A DNA stretch of 64,000 nucleotides from Ficedula albicollis. Lineage: Eukaryota > Chordata > Aves > Passeriformes > Muscicapidae. The stretch spans positions 375,103-439,102 of the forward strand of contig NW_004775932.1 in the NCBI RefSeq assembly GCF_000247815.1, written 5' to 3'. The position numbers and the translations under genes are program-made. The notes under the pieces are model-generated. The model had not been told where the DNA came from. It saw only the letters and a list, made by a program, of their open reading frames with translations, and did not search any database. Below are positions 1-13,385 of the stretch, in pieces (within the stretch, counting starts at the first letter, position 1; every line of letters begins with the position of its first letter).

Positions 1-1641
1 AATCTAGAAATAATCCATAACTTACCAAAGCAGCATTACACTTTATTCCAGAGCTGTGAACTATATAGAAAATGAGAAAGAATTAGCCATCCATCATTTA
101 TTGTTGCATCAGTTCCTCACTGCTTAGTGCAGGTCAGGGTAATTCAGACACATTGAAGCTGCTCTTAATTATTCTTTGGACCTCAAAGATTCTTTATAGC
201 ACTTAGGACTATTGAAAGAGGCCACTTTTTTCCTCTATCATTTGGGGGTACTATGGGTCTAACATAGCTGGGGATCTTGAGGAAAATCTCTAGGAAGGGT
301 AAGCATTAGAGAGGAAAAGCAATTCAGAGGTGATCAGAGAGCAGGGAAGTCTCTGAACTAGAGTGGTGGTTGCCTGTTTTAAAGATGGATTTAGTTTCTG
401 ACAACCAGAAAATGTCCTTCAGTTTGGGGTCTAATTAAATTATCCTGGGTGTCTTTCTCTCTGTAATGCTCATCAGGAGGCTGACAGATTTGTTTCCTGC
501 GTCTCAGGAAAAATTGCATGCATATGTCAGTGGACAAATCATAGTCTTCAGTCATGGTTTCTAGCAGTATAATATAAATAAATATAATCACATAACTGTT
601 TCTGTGAGATCTCTCTTTTCTCCCTCTCATTTACACACACATTTACAGATTCCTCACTGGGCATGAGGCCTATGCAAATGTAAAAAGTGACTTCAGGGAT
701 ACAAAGTGCATCCTACTTACTCTGAGTTTTTCAGACTGTCTTGGATCCATTATTCATGATTGCATGAAAGCCAAAAGAACAATATGGAAAGCAGATTGGT
801 TGTGCACCTACAACCTGGTGCAAACTTGGCTCTGTGTTTAGAGGCTGACATCATTTCTTGAAAGATCTGGAGCTACAAGTCAGTGTGGCTTGTAAAGAGG
901 ACACTTCATGAAACTGTGGGCAGATCACACCATGACATGCTCAGGCTTCATGACAAATTATTAAATACCTATAATATGGAGGTGTGGGGGCGTTTGCCTT
1001 CAAACCGTTGATGTTACTATGGCATCAAATGTATTCTGTGCTAGACAGTTGGTATTAACTCAAAGTCTAAAGCACCTATGCAGAGAAGACAGACAGAATA
1101 CAGCAAACAAACAAAACTACAGAAAAGGGGTTCCCACATGGAAAGTGCTTTTTAAAATCAAAACCACAGAGATTTAGGGTGCCTACATATTCATATTTTT
1201 CCCAAAAATTCCATTTTCCAAGGAGCAAAAGTGAAGTTAAAATACTGGAAACTAATAGGAAGTATTCCTATAGTTAAACAGCTGACAGCTGCTGCAATGT
1301 ATTTTAAGAAACATTCAAGATTACACAAGATTATCCCATTTCCCCCCCTCTTACTTTAAAAAACTAAAAGGAAATAAGAGAAAGGAAAAGTGAGTGAAGA
1401 AGCAAGCTGTGTAATTGAGCACTCTGAAGCTGTTGAGGATATAATTTCTGAGTGTTAGGGAATCAGCCTGATGAAAAGGTTCATTATGGGATTCCAGGAC
1501 TTCAGAAGTTCAGAGGAACCTTGGGGGTGCTTTAAGATCCTGGACTCCAAGGTGCCATTCCTACTGAAGCCTGAGGATGACCTTGAATGCTCATAGATAG
1601 ACTGAGAGACAAGGTTGCTACACAGCCTGTTCACAGTGATT
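1..1641. other. Intergenic or intronic, no gene seen
   Basis: AT-rich unique sequence. The only open frames are short and resemble no protein I know. I see no repeat with recognisable ends before the CR1 that begins at 1642. Confidence 0.6.
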
Positions 1642-2330
1642 TCATAGAGTCATAGAATTGCTTAGGTTGAAAAAGACCTCTCAGATCATTGAGTTCAACT
1701 GTAAATTTAACACTGCCATGTCCACCATGAAACCCCAGGTGCCACATCTACCTGTCTGTACGATACCACCAGGCATGGTTACCCAGCTACTTCCCTGGCA
1801 GCCTGTTCCAATGCTTGGCAATCCTTTCAGGGGTGACTTTTTTTTTTCTAGTATCCAATCTAAATCTCCTCTGCCACAACTTAAGCTTGTTTCTTCTCAT
1901 CATGGGAGAAGAGACTGACCCCACCTGGATACAGCCTTACTTCAGGGGGTTGTAGGAGAGCAGTAAGATCCCTCCTGAACCCCTTTTCCTCCAAGCTAAA
2001 CACACCCAGCTCCCTCAGCCTGTCCTCATCAGACTTGTGCTCTAGACCCTTCCCCAGCTCCATTGCCCTTCTCTGGACGTGCTCCAGCACCTCAATGTCT
2101 CTCTTGTAGAGAGGGGTCCCCAAACTGAACACACTGTTGAAGGTGCAGCCTCATCAGTGCTAAGTACAGATAGATAGTCACTGCCCCAGTCCTGCTGGCC
2201 ACACTATTGCTGACACAAGCCAGGATGACATTGACCTTCGTGACCACCTGACCACACGCTGGCTCATGTCCAACAAACTGTTGACCAGCAGGGCTAATCC
2301 TTTTTCACCAGGCAACTTTCCAGCCACAGC
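1642..2330 (-). mobile_element. CR1 LINE, 5'-truncated, 3' end of ORF2
   Basis: The plus strand begins with TCATAGAGTCATAGAATTG, the reverse complement of the CR1 3' terminus, so the element runs on the minus strand. Minus-strand translation around 1881-2132 gives the C-terminal part of the CR1 reverse transcriptase ORF2, including KRDIEVLEHVQRRAMELGKG and then a LEHKSDEDRLRELG-like block. The copy stops near 2330, so only about 0.69 kb of a roughly 4-kb element remains. This 5' truncation is the normal outcome of target-primed reverse transcription. There is no complete endonuclease or polymerase domain, so it is a dead copy. The exact subfamily cannot be set by eye. Confidence 0.9.
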
Positions 2331-3214
2331 TGTTAGTGAGAATCCATTAAAGAACAACTAGTTCACGTAACCAAAGAACAACCTATACTTAGTAATAGAA
2401 TGACGAAGACATTGATGTAATTGAGCAATCAACTAATGTATGCCAGGAGAAGCCAAAGATTCTTAGGCACCTGGATTTCTCCTCTCATTCTCAATGTTTG
2501 ATTCACCTTTCACGTGTAGGATGGCAGTCCAAGCACTGGTCTGCCACATGTTGAAGTTCTCATCCCACTAAATTCTATGAAAAAACTCCTGTTGGCTCAT
2601 TGGATCAAATTTCCACTATCAAACTGAAATGACACTTTACTTTTTTTTACCTGTTCTTTTTTTTTTTACTTTTTTTACCTGTTCTTGTCTTTCCTCTGAG
2701 GAGAAAAAAGTCTCTTTTGCTTACCCAGAGCTTCTGTACTGCAACAAATCTGAAGGCAATGTTATTACAAATGTTATTAAAACAAGGATAAGTGAATGTT
2801 ACCTATGTAGTAGCTCTCTAAACTATTATTTTGACTCCGCTTTTTCTCATGGATTCAGTACTAAGCTGGAGCAATCTAGTTTAAAGGAGATCAGTCTTCA
2901 ATGCCATTCATAGGTACTGCACTGATTTCTTGTGTCCTGCACTGAACTGTGTGCTAAGACTTCTGGGGCAGATATGATGGAACTAGTGTCATAGTGACAT
3001 GAACTAACCCATGAATCCTCTCCTAGCCTGATAGAGGAGAATTTGATTGGACTAATGGGTATAAATAATCTTTTACACAAAACACCTCAATGTTCAGACA
3101 CTTCAGGTTTCAATGCTGTGACCTTTTTTTTGATGGGAAGGTGCAGTTGCAGTCCAGGTCAATGAAGCAAATAAATTATTAGCACAGAGGAAGGGATAGA
3201 GGAAGGGAAGAAAA
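2331..3214. other. No gene seen
   Basis: Unique sequence with T-rich patches near 2640-2690, where an ACCTGTTCTT block occurs twice. Open frames are short and unrecognised. Confidence 0.55.
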
Positions 3215-3408
3215 GTTCACAGTGATTTTCTCCAGTGCCCGGATAATAAGAAAAAATAGAGACATCCTTTCCTGCAGAGATCCCACATGCTGGTGCGAAG
3301 AGATGGGGGGGGTTCACAGTGATTTTCTCCAGTGCCCGGATAATAAGAAAAAATAGAGACATCCTTTCCTGCAGAGATCCCACATGCTGGTGTGAAGAGA
3401 TAGGTGGG
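3215..3408. repeat. Tandem duplication, 97 bp x 2
   Basis: GTTCACAGTGATTTTCTCCA starts at 3215 and again at 3312. The two 97-bp units agree almost base for base, with isolated differences such as GCGAAGAGAT versus GTGAAGAGAT near the end. The unit resembles no mobile element I recognise. The high identity means either a very recent duplication or two alleles retained by the assembler. Confidence 0.9.
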
Positions 3409-3830
3409 GAAAATGTTTACAGAGGTGCTGACAGATTTGACAATAATTTGTTCTGGGATTCCACAGCAAACAGAAGAGTAACAGGACCACCTTATCACAG
3501 GCCAACTAGTAACAAAGTCAGATCTGTGTGAGGAAAATCCCATTTTGGAGGTCTGTGAGAAATATGGTGGTGCAGACTTAGCTCTACAAGAGAGTGAGCC
3601 ATCTGACCTCACTCCTGTCAAGGCTCATGAAAGCAAGAAGCATTAATAGATTTCTACACATATGTAATAATGCTGCTGAATCAAAATTACATCAGTCAGC
3701 ACCTACAGACACACTAACCAGGAGGGAAACACTGAACAAAGAGAATCAGAGCACTAAGGACTTTTTGGTCTTCTAGGGCTGCAAAAAGGGTGCCCTCCAA
3801 AGTACAGTTAGATGGGCTATTTTGTAAAAA

Positions 3831-4067
3831 CTGCAAATAATGTCTATCCACCACTCCAAATTGCATATATTAAAATGCATATCAGAACTACAAAACCACA
3901 AGTACTTTTGTTTCCTTTTTTTTTTTTTCCTAAATGTGGGATCAAAAAACTGCAAATAATGTCTATCCACCACTCCAAATTGCATATATTAAAATGCGTA
4001 TCAGAACTACAAAACCACAAGTACTTTTGTTTAATTTTTTTTTTTTCCTAAATGTGGGATCCTACTG
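3831..4067. repeat. Tandem duplication, about 119 bp x 2
   Basis: CTGCAAATAATGTCTATCCA starts at 3831 and again at 3950. Each unit ends with a T-rich tract followed by CCTAAATGTGGGATC. Differences are few (GCATATC versus GCGTATC, and the T-tract edge). No coding capacity. Confidence 0.9.
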
Positions 4068-7000
4068 TGAGTCATATCAGAAATCTTAGTAAATACAAAT
4101 TATATGCAATTTCCAAATAATCCCTATTTCTCAAATACCTAAAAAAGGTGTTTATATGGCAGGAAGTAGAGTAGCAAATGCCATCTGATACTTTAGCTGT
4201 AACATGAACACATGCATACCTCTCCATTTGCATCTTACAGTTTGTTACAGATTCTATGTAAGACATAGCCCTGGGTAACATACAAACAGCTGTGCTTTAG
4301 CAATATTTACAGCAAAATTTTTATTTAAACTAAAATGATCTATCAAGGGCCATGTCACAGTTAATAGAGCAAAAGCAACAGAAGTACTGTTCTAATTTAA
4401 TACAAATACATATTCGTAAGTTGATACATATTTTTCCAATAAGCACCTGAACAGAACCATGCTTCCTTTCAAGCTGGATACAAATCTTGAATCTGCTTAG
4501 ACACAGCTGCTGGAGTAAACTGACTCTGCTTGCTTCAAAAAGAAAAATAATTAAGGAATCGAGTGAAACACATGCACCAAGTTGGAGACATCATGCCTCA
4601 GCATGCCCTAGTACAGAAAAGCAAAAATCATTCCAGAAGGAAATCTTTGCAGATTCCACCTACAGGGAAATTTTTACTCTGAAACTGCTCTTCTAACACT
4701 ATTAAAGGGATAAGCGTATTGCAAGCTGCCTCTTACCATCTTGCACTTTTGAACCTACAGGGAATTGAATTGTTGTATTTTCTGTAAGTTCAGAGAACTG
4801 TTGTGTAGCTGCAGCTAAGTAGAAGTTTGAATAAATAAATTTCTGAGTCATCAATCAACCTCCCATTTACTTATTTAGTGGGAGGGTGAATGTCTTTTTT
4901 GAGTCTGGTGGAGCAGCACAGAGATTAAGAACATGCTCCATCTGTTTGTTCACTGCTCAGCAGAGCTCCCCCCTGCCCAGTGCAGGGAAGGGAGGAGATT
5001 CCTACCCTCAGCAAGAAGGGAGTGTGCTAGCTTTCTGCTAGTGTGGATCCATTTGACCTCTCACGTCCCTGTTCTCACAGCCACCGAGCAGTGGCTGCCA
5101 ATCACTGAACTGCAGAGAGGATTTGCAACAGTCCATAATATCAGCATATTTCAAATGGCAGGTGGAGACATTTTTTTGTCAGCACAGTGAGCTGTGCAGG
5201 TTCTGGTATAAGCAGAAGTGATATAACACACCTCCCTGTAAACTGCAACTCACAGGAAGCAGTCAAACACTCAGGACCAGATTCTAATCTCCCTCAAATG
5301 AACCACTTTCCCTAAAAATGAACAGACTTACTGAAGCTAACAAGATATTTTATGGATTACTCTGAGGGTGAGTGTAGATCTGAACATGCTAATCCACATT
5401 TGAATTTAGGAGTTTATGCTGACTTTGATTGCATATAGGCAGAAGATGGCCTCTTACCACTTACATTAGGTCTCAGTAGCTCAAAACCAGCAATGCAAAA
5501 CAAGTGTTGCAACTGTAATTTATTTCTTTGGAAAGGGAAATTTCAAAAACTATTAAAGGAAAAAAAGGCACCCATCTGTCAGATACAGGCTTCTCATCTC
5601 TTGAAAGACTTGAGAGAAGAAATGAAACGATGAGCTGAAAGGGGAAGGAAACGCAGAGAATAAGGTGAAGCCTTCCTTCACTACTGCTTAGTATAGCTTC
5701 TTTGAAACCAAAGCATCTGTGTTGGTGTGCAGCACTTGAAAGGGCCAGAGCAAGATGAAGGGGGAGAAAAAACCAACCCAATGATAGTTCAATAGATATC
5801 CTGAGATAACAGATGTTTCTGTGCCTTTTTCACTGACCAAAAGACAAGATTGCATGTTATAATGGTCCTAAAAACTACTGAAGATTGCAAATAACCACAA
5901 AATATTTTCTTGCTATTACCTGCAATTTCAATGTTTTTTGACCAGTAGGGCACCACAGAGTGTCTATCTACAACACTCAGATGCATAAAGAACAGCTACA
6001 AATACCTTTATAGTTTCAAATAATTAATTAATCTTGGACAAGTGGTATCTAAAGCATTCAGAATCCCTCTACTATACTGCAATGCATCCTTTTCTCTAAA
6101 ACTAATAAAAAAAGTGAAATTAGTAAATAACAAAAAAGAAAAATCAATCTATATGTTAATTATTTGCAATATCAACCACCTTGGGAAAACCTTCTCTTGC
6201 AAAAGTGCTAGGCACAGAAAGTTAGTTTTTATCCATATGCACTGTAGCTTTCAGGATTCAACTCTTATACCCAGAAAAGTTGCTTGAAATCTCTGCCTCC
6301 ACTCTCTAGTCTTGAAGTCTTTTGGCAAAGTATTTAGAGAATAAGATCACTGAAGGTGAAGAGTGGTAATGTCTAGCAGATTATAGCCTCAGATATATTT
6401 TATACTTTTATGTAGCATAATGACATAAAGATACCATAAAGTGCCAACCAAAAAGTGAGAAATTATCAGGCCCTGGTTTTAAAATCATTCAACATATAAT
6501 TAATTCTTGTATTTGTATATTAAATAGGAACTAGAAATATATTTAGAAATTACATTTGTACTTACATTATAGGAAGATTAATAATCTGTTTTCAACAAGT
6601 ATGTGAAATGTTAATTGGAAGAATGTGTGAAAGTAACGATCTGGTCGCTAAAGGAGTTTTGGAGACTGGGGGACCATTGGGTTTTAAGGAGAGAAAACCA
6701 CTCCATTTTCTATAAATGTTTTGTGATCTTGCAAATTGGCAAGTGAAAGGAACATCTAGATTCCACTTAAAATATATACTGACACTTTCTGTCACCCAAT
6801 GGATTTGGGTTTTGAAAAGAATAATGGACTTAGGATAATTCTACTTGTAACATATTCCCTGATATAACTCTGTCATATATATGGGAACTGTAAAAAATAC
6901 TTTTAATATCTTTTCAATATAATAATTTTGCATCTTTATTTTAAATTGTACTATCAGAGACAAATGTCTTCAAACAGATTTCCTCTGAATAGCAAGCTAT

Positions 7001-10000
7001 ACAAAAAAATTCTCATCAGAATTTTTAAACTGCATTTGACAGAGAGAAAACTGAGAAAACGCTAGATTAGACTGTCTAGATAAAAATCTGGAGGAAAAAA
7101 ACAGTATAGTGCCTATCTAGTACTGATTGCCCTGAGGTTCCTGAAGATTTCAGAAAGTTTGATACATAATTGCATTCCCATGCACCCTGGAATGAATGCA
7201 ATGTCAAATTGGTTCTGTCAAACAAATCTGACATGAGTTGGTCAAAAGTGAGGTCACAAAGCTTCCTAGCTACATTTTAATCGAAATATCCACTGTATTT
7301 TAGACAGTGCAGAACAACGAGGTGAGTCATCATGGAAGAACCTACTGAAACATCTATTCTGCTAAAAGGACCAGAAGTTGTACCATGCATGCAGCTGATG
7401 TTATCAGTCTCAGTGTCGAAAAGCATGGAACTAAAAGCAGCTGTTTATTTTAGAATGAGATATGCCATGCAGATTTTTATATGGGACATCAGGATCAGAA
7501 CTACAGAAAAAGAAAAGCCAGAATTTGATAGATCTATGACAATACATAGGTTTTATTAAGAAACAGTAACAACAATGAAAGAGTTGAATCAAAGAGTAGC
7601 AGACCACCAGGTTTTTAGAACTGAATTTTTGGCCCCATTCAGTTCAGTAGCAAAATTTTCATTAACTTTCATAGTATCAGGATTTCACCCAATATTTACA
7701 GAGGAATCACAGCAACTACCATTTATGAAAACCTCTAATCTCTTGCCCCTGTTCCAGTCAGTAACTCCTCTCGGATGCCTAAAATCTAAAATGCAAATGG
7801 GAAAATAACATGATATAATTTTTCATTTTGTTTGTGTAATAAATGACTGACACTTCTATTTCCCCTTTTTGTCATCAATTACAAGATACTTGCTAAGCTA
7901 TTTTTAGCTTAACTAGCAAATTGAAGTTTGAGACTGTGGACTTAGGCAATCCCATGGGGGAATCTAAAAAAAAACCAAAAAAATGTGGAGACTGTAGCAG
8001 ACGTGCTCTGGCTGCATTCTCTGAGCAGTTTCCTGCATGTACAGGCATAACTGCCATTACTTCTTTTAATCCTTAGCCTTTACCTCAGAGTATCTGGAAT
8101 TAATACACAACAGTTAGTTTTAACTCCTAGTATTTTTGTAACCTGTTTTGATCTTTCCTCGCAGCAATTTTTAACTCCAAAGATATGTCTTCATTGCTGA
8201 GTTAATTCACACTGGTTAATGTAGGTCAAGGCAAAGGCAAATACATATGTCATAAATCTTGAGCAGCACAAGGCAACCAGATTACCACACAAAAAGATCA
8301 GATTTGTGTGAGGAGTATAAATATGTCAGGATCTGATGAGCTTTAGCCTAGGCTTGTAATAAAAAATCCTCAGCTCACAGAAGAAGGGGTATTTGTGTGG
8401 ATTTCTGATATGGATGGTCTTTAGTGTGTGACAAGGCCTGAGTTATGGCTTGACTTATATGCTTTAAGCTCACTGATCCCATGCATTATTTGCCCATGAT
8501 GACAAAACAAAGGCATGTCTGGGCTCTTCCCTCTGTGAGACTGGGAATTGGAGATACTTCTTCCCCTTATGTATCACCTGGGTCCAGAAGACATCCCAGC
8601 CCACCTCTGCTGCTTTCCATCTCAAGGCATAAAGATACTTCTCCTTCAATTTGATATAATGAGCTATAGTACTTGTTTATGTCCAAACTTTATGTTCCTT
8701 CATTATTGTAATTGTTCAGCTCAACACTGCGATTTGAAATCTGCAGCTTCTGACAACAAAAGCACTGAAGTATGGAACTTGCTGTCACATCTTTCACACT
8801 GCAGTCTAGATGCACACCAGATCACCTCAGGGATCTGGCAGTTGCCATGCCTTAACTGTCTTTTGATCCATCTGTCTTGGTCGCCTCCCATGGAAACTGG
8901 GAAGAAAGAGCACCAGGGAGGAAAAATTCTTGTGTCCTGTGCTCAAGGTGCCATGCTAGCAGAAAATATTGATGCAGCTGGAGCACAAGCATGAACCTGA
9001 CATCTGGATAATTCAGCTTTGGGAACGTTATGGAATCAGAAAACCAGCTGCTTTGTTGTTTTTTGGGGGGTCTTTTCCCCAGGAATTGCCAGTTTGTGGA
9101 CAGTTAAATGTAGAACAGAACCATGTTGATTTTGACTTTGAGGACATTTTGTTTTGATGCTTTCTGGAAATGCATAATTTTGATTATCCATTTTCAAACC
9201 AAATTTTCATCTCAACTTCCACTGCATTTGGTACATCACACACACAAAAAAAAAAAAAATCTGGAAAAAATACTGTGCACAAGCTCCTCTCTACCCAGCT
9301 TGCCTTCTAAAATTTCATTTTTTTTAGCTTCTCACCACTTTTTGCATCCACTCTCTCTCAGAATTTATGGGGGGAAAGACAAAAATGAGCTCTCAAAATT
9401 GAATTTATAGACAGTTTGATATAAAAGCAACCAGTTCCCACCCATCTCTTCTTAAAAAAAGATTGCAGATACATTATTGCATAAGAGACCCTCACATCAT
9501 TTTTCAATTTTCTCTCAGTTTTCAGTGTGGGGGCTTTTTTTCTGCGCGTTTTTGAGCTCCCTGACTGAGACATGTCACACATCATAAAACCCAGTGCAAT
9601 GCTTCAAGCTTTGCAATGTTGAAGGTTTCACTTCTTTTTGACATCCTAGCAATCCTTGCTGATGGTGACAGGAAAGGCCAGAGCAGAATATGAAAAGCTG
9701 GGACCACAGTGGAGTAAGGAATAATTGGAAGCTTGTCCAGGGTCACTAATTTTGGTTTCACATTGAGGCTAGCCTTTGATCAACTTGTGGCCGTGATTTT
9801 TAAAAGAACATATGCATTATTATTCAGGCTTTTATTTTATGGTCAGATCTTTGGTATTTAAATTCCTCCCTGATTTTCTGGTCTCTAGAAAGGAGGGAAC
9901 AGGCCGAGAGAAATGAAAGCTGACCCGGTTCACCAGATACTTTGTTATGTTGTTGCAGATAGAGTGGTAGGACTGGTGCCAGTGGTATAAGGAGCCAGCT

Positions 10001-10713
10001 TTATTTAGTATCCAGTTTACTGTATCATTCAGACAGTAATTTGAGCTTCCTCAAGACACCTGCCCCAAGTCCTGCAGGACTCAAATGTCAGCAAGCAGGG
10101 ACAGAGAATAAATGCCTCCCCAGTTTCTCTATTTGGTGAGCTATTCTTCATCTCCCTTTTGCTTTTTCAGGTCATACAGGTATATTCCTTGAAGCCAGGA
10201 AAGGACTCAGACAAAGGAATATATACAATAAAAGATTGCAAGTTGGAAAGACAAGTATCTTCGTGGGCCTGAGTAAGGAAGTGTACAGCAAACACTAAAG
10301 GAAAACTAGAATGATGCTGGCAGCACTGCTGTCTCTGACAGACCACTGCAAACCAAAGATGAGTCATGGGGAGTAAGTGTGCAACAGTCTGAACTGCTCC
10401 AGCAAATAACACAAAAAAATCAAAACCTTTTCTCTGCACCTTGGATGTAGAGAAGTAAACAGAGTGAAAGCATGAAGTAATGGACCTGGCAGTATTCTGT
10501 AAATGAATAGGCTGTTTCAAAGGGGATGCATGATCTAAAAAATCAGAAGAGAAGAAAATGAAGTTCAATTCCTCCACATAAGTAGAGCAAGTCTAGACCA
10601 GTCACTGTTAACCCCACTGAGAAGAACAGCTCAACAGCACAGAACAGTGTGGGCAGGATCTCTGACCTTGTGCAATAGGGCAAGTGCCCTTGTCTCTCTG
10701 TCCAAAAGAATTA
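4068..10713. other. Long gene-free stretch
   Basis: About 6.6 kb of AT-rich DNA. The largest open frame, 148 codons at 8548-8994 (+), matches no family I know and lacks protein-like composition. No LTR ends, CR1 terminus or tRNA-like fold was noticed. Confidence 0.5.
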
Positions 10714-10797
10714 CAATCTCACTTAAAGCTGGTGAATAATTTCTGCCAATTCGCCAATCTCACTTAAAGCTGGTGAATAATTTCTGCTGATTCATAG
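10714..10797. repeat. Short tandem duplication, 42 bp x 2
   Basis: AATCTCACTTAAAGCTGGTG occurs at 10714 and 10756, both followed by AATAATTTCTGC. After that the units differ (CAATTCGCC versus TGATTCATA). Confidence 0.8.
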
Positions 10798-13385
10798 AGA
10801 GACACTTTCTAATTACGCTAACATGAAAGGTGAGGTTCTGACTTAAATATTGCAAAGGAAGCTTACAATTAGTCCAGGCTGTCTGCAGTGCCCCAGGAAA
10901 CACACATTATTGCTACAGGTTCTTTAATATGAAGCATATCTAAAATGTGCAAGGGAGTGTTGCATTGATCCATGGAAATTAGCTCAGTATTGGAGTAGTA
11001 TGTGTGAATTTCCTCATGGACTCAGAGCCAAGAAGGGCAGAAACATTCAGAGAAAAAGGGATTTCCCTCTGTCCAATGTAATAGGAACTCACCAGTAGGG
11101 TAGACTCCAGCCACTATTCCCAAACTACATTTTCCAACAGTCTGAGAGGTGTTTTGCCTCTCTGGTCTGACATGAAACCCTTCCACAAGAAAGAAAATAC
11201 ATAATACACTTAGAAGGCTATTATCATTCAAGAATTAAAGGGAAAAGTACATTCCAGCTCTGGATACAAATTAGTGTTCCTGGGTAACTTTAGAGAAATG
11301 CTATAAAAATGGTTGTTTGAGCCACCAGACTTCTGCATAGCCCAAAGCTTTAATGAAGCTGGACGCTGTGACTGCTCAACAAGAATAAAGGGAAAAAGTA
11401 GTATCAGAAAATTAAACAGATCTTTTCCTCAGGAAAACACTTTCTCTAGGAGAACTTCCAGTTGTAATAATCCTCTATGGCATAATTTGGCATAAACACT
11501 AATGGTATCCTGCTTCAAACACCAAATGATAATTTGCTTATGTTTTTCTTCACCATTATATCCTGAGAATTATCTGAACAAAATCTATGGGTTTGGATTC
11601 AATATTTCACTTTACATCCGCAAGAGTCACAATACTGCTTAGGAGAGTTGCAGTTCCTGGATTCACATGCTCCTGTTGATTTACTTTCTTTGCAAACTAC
11701 ACCTGGCCTAATTCATTAATATTTCAGTAGACATTTCATTCCCTGTTCTGCAACTAGTTTTAAGATAGAGACACTTCTTAAAGATTTGAGATGATCTCTG
11801 ATCTCTGCCCTCCATCTCTTCACACTATAATGAAAGAGGTAGTGTGAAAATTATTCAATAAGCTCCTCTATCCATCCAAAATCCTGCATGTGGAATAAAT
11901 TACTGCTGAGGAAAGGTACCACATGTCCCAAAGACTATCTATAGTCTGACACTATGACAGTGCTTTTGAATAGCTCATTCCAGCAAATAGCAAAACATAC
12001 ATTAGCAGAAGAAATCTTCCCTTGCGATAAGCAGGACAACATATTAGAAACACAAACTAAACTGGGGACTTTTTATTTCTCTTTCTGAAAGGTTTGGTGC
12101 TCCTCTTTAGGTTTTTTTAATTGCTTCCTACAATAAAAATATGCCTCTAAATGATGCTGGAGCCTTTCTCCATGGGGTTTTCATTTCAAAAGCATTAGAT
12201 TCTCCCCTCATTAATTAAAATGGCAGTTATATCTCCTATTTCTTCCTAATCCAGATATTCATCCCTCACCCTTAAGGACTGCTGCTCTTTGTTTCTTCCC
12301 AGCTGCCATTCTTATCTGTGTTCCTTTTTGGGGCTGTATTGTTCCAAATTTTGTTCCAAATATAATCCATAGGCAAATAAATTTCTGTAGTCTGAGATGG
12401 CCATCTTTGGAGGGAAAGACATGGTTTCAGTTTATGTTACATTAATATACAATTTACCAACAAAAGCAAGCAAAAATCAAGGATTTTGACTTCTTTCCAT
12501 CTTATGTAGCCCTTGCTTAGAAGAGAGATATACTCCAGCACAGTGAGAGAAATTGCCTAAGGGCCTTACATATCCTGTAAGTACTAGATTTTGTGTATAA
12601 GAAGTGGCAAGGGTGACTAACATTGGAAGCACTGTTAAATGTAAACAATCATGAATGTAATAAAAAGTCCCCTTGGGGCCTTTTGTGGGAGTAAGCAATA
12701 AATACAGCAGATGTTAGTAGCTATCAGTAGACTCAGATTTTCTGTTGTAGCTGCAGACTGCTGGATATTGTGTTTTAGTCTACAGCCAGGCATGATTTTC
12801 TTATTCCCTCTCTGCCAAAGAGCTGGAAGTAATTGGCAGATGCAACAAAAGATCCCTACTCACACTTTTGAAACTCCTCACTGTTGCCTTTCTTTCCTGC
12901 CCCATACTTAGTACAGGTAAAGAAGAAACTCCAAATTTCTTCCTTCAGGGAATTGTCTGATTAGCCAATTTCAGATGGCCTCCATCACACTTAGAGGAGT
13001 TCCCCTTCTCTTGCTGTGGTTATGAGGATGGCTTTTGCAGTGTAGCTCTAGGCCTGCACCTGTATGCGCACATTAAGCAGAAGAAAATATGCTGGACATG
13101 CAAAAAATAATCCTCATATTGTCCTTCCTAGACAAGACACATTTCAGGCAGCATCACCATCTTTCTCATTGTCAGTGCCACATAACAGACCTCTTTGTAT
13201 TTCTATGAAAATGACATAATGGTTTCTGTTTGACATTCAGAGTTACTCATTCCCATCAGTCTTGGTGTTTGGAGCCTGTACTTGATTTGTCCTACCATTG
13301 CTTTACTTTCCTTCCTTCAGGTCCTCTTTCATAAGACATTAGCTACACTAAAAACCTCTTTCCACAAAGATTTCTGCTATTCCAG
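10798..13385. other. No gene seen
   Basis: Unique AT-rich sequence between the small duplication and the retroviral remnant. I could not find a 5' LTR here, although the element that follows should once have had one. Confidence 0.5.

Noticed and set aside
3215..4067. CRISPR-like repeat array
   Set aside because: Only two copies per repeat with no spacers, and the sequence is vertebrate.
8548..8994. 148-codon plus-strand frame
   Set aside because: No recognisable domain, no splice or promoter context; length is within chance for 64 kb on six frames.
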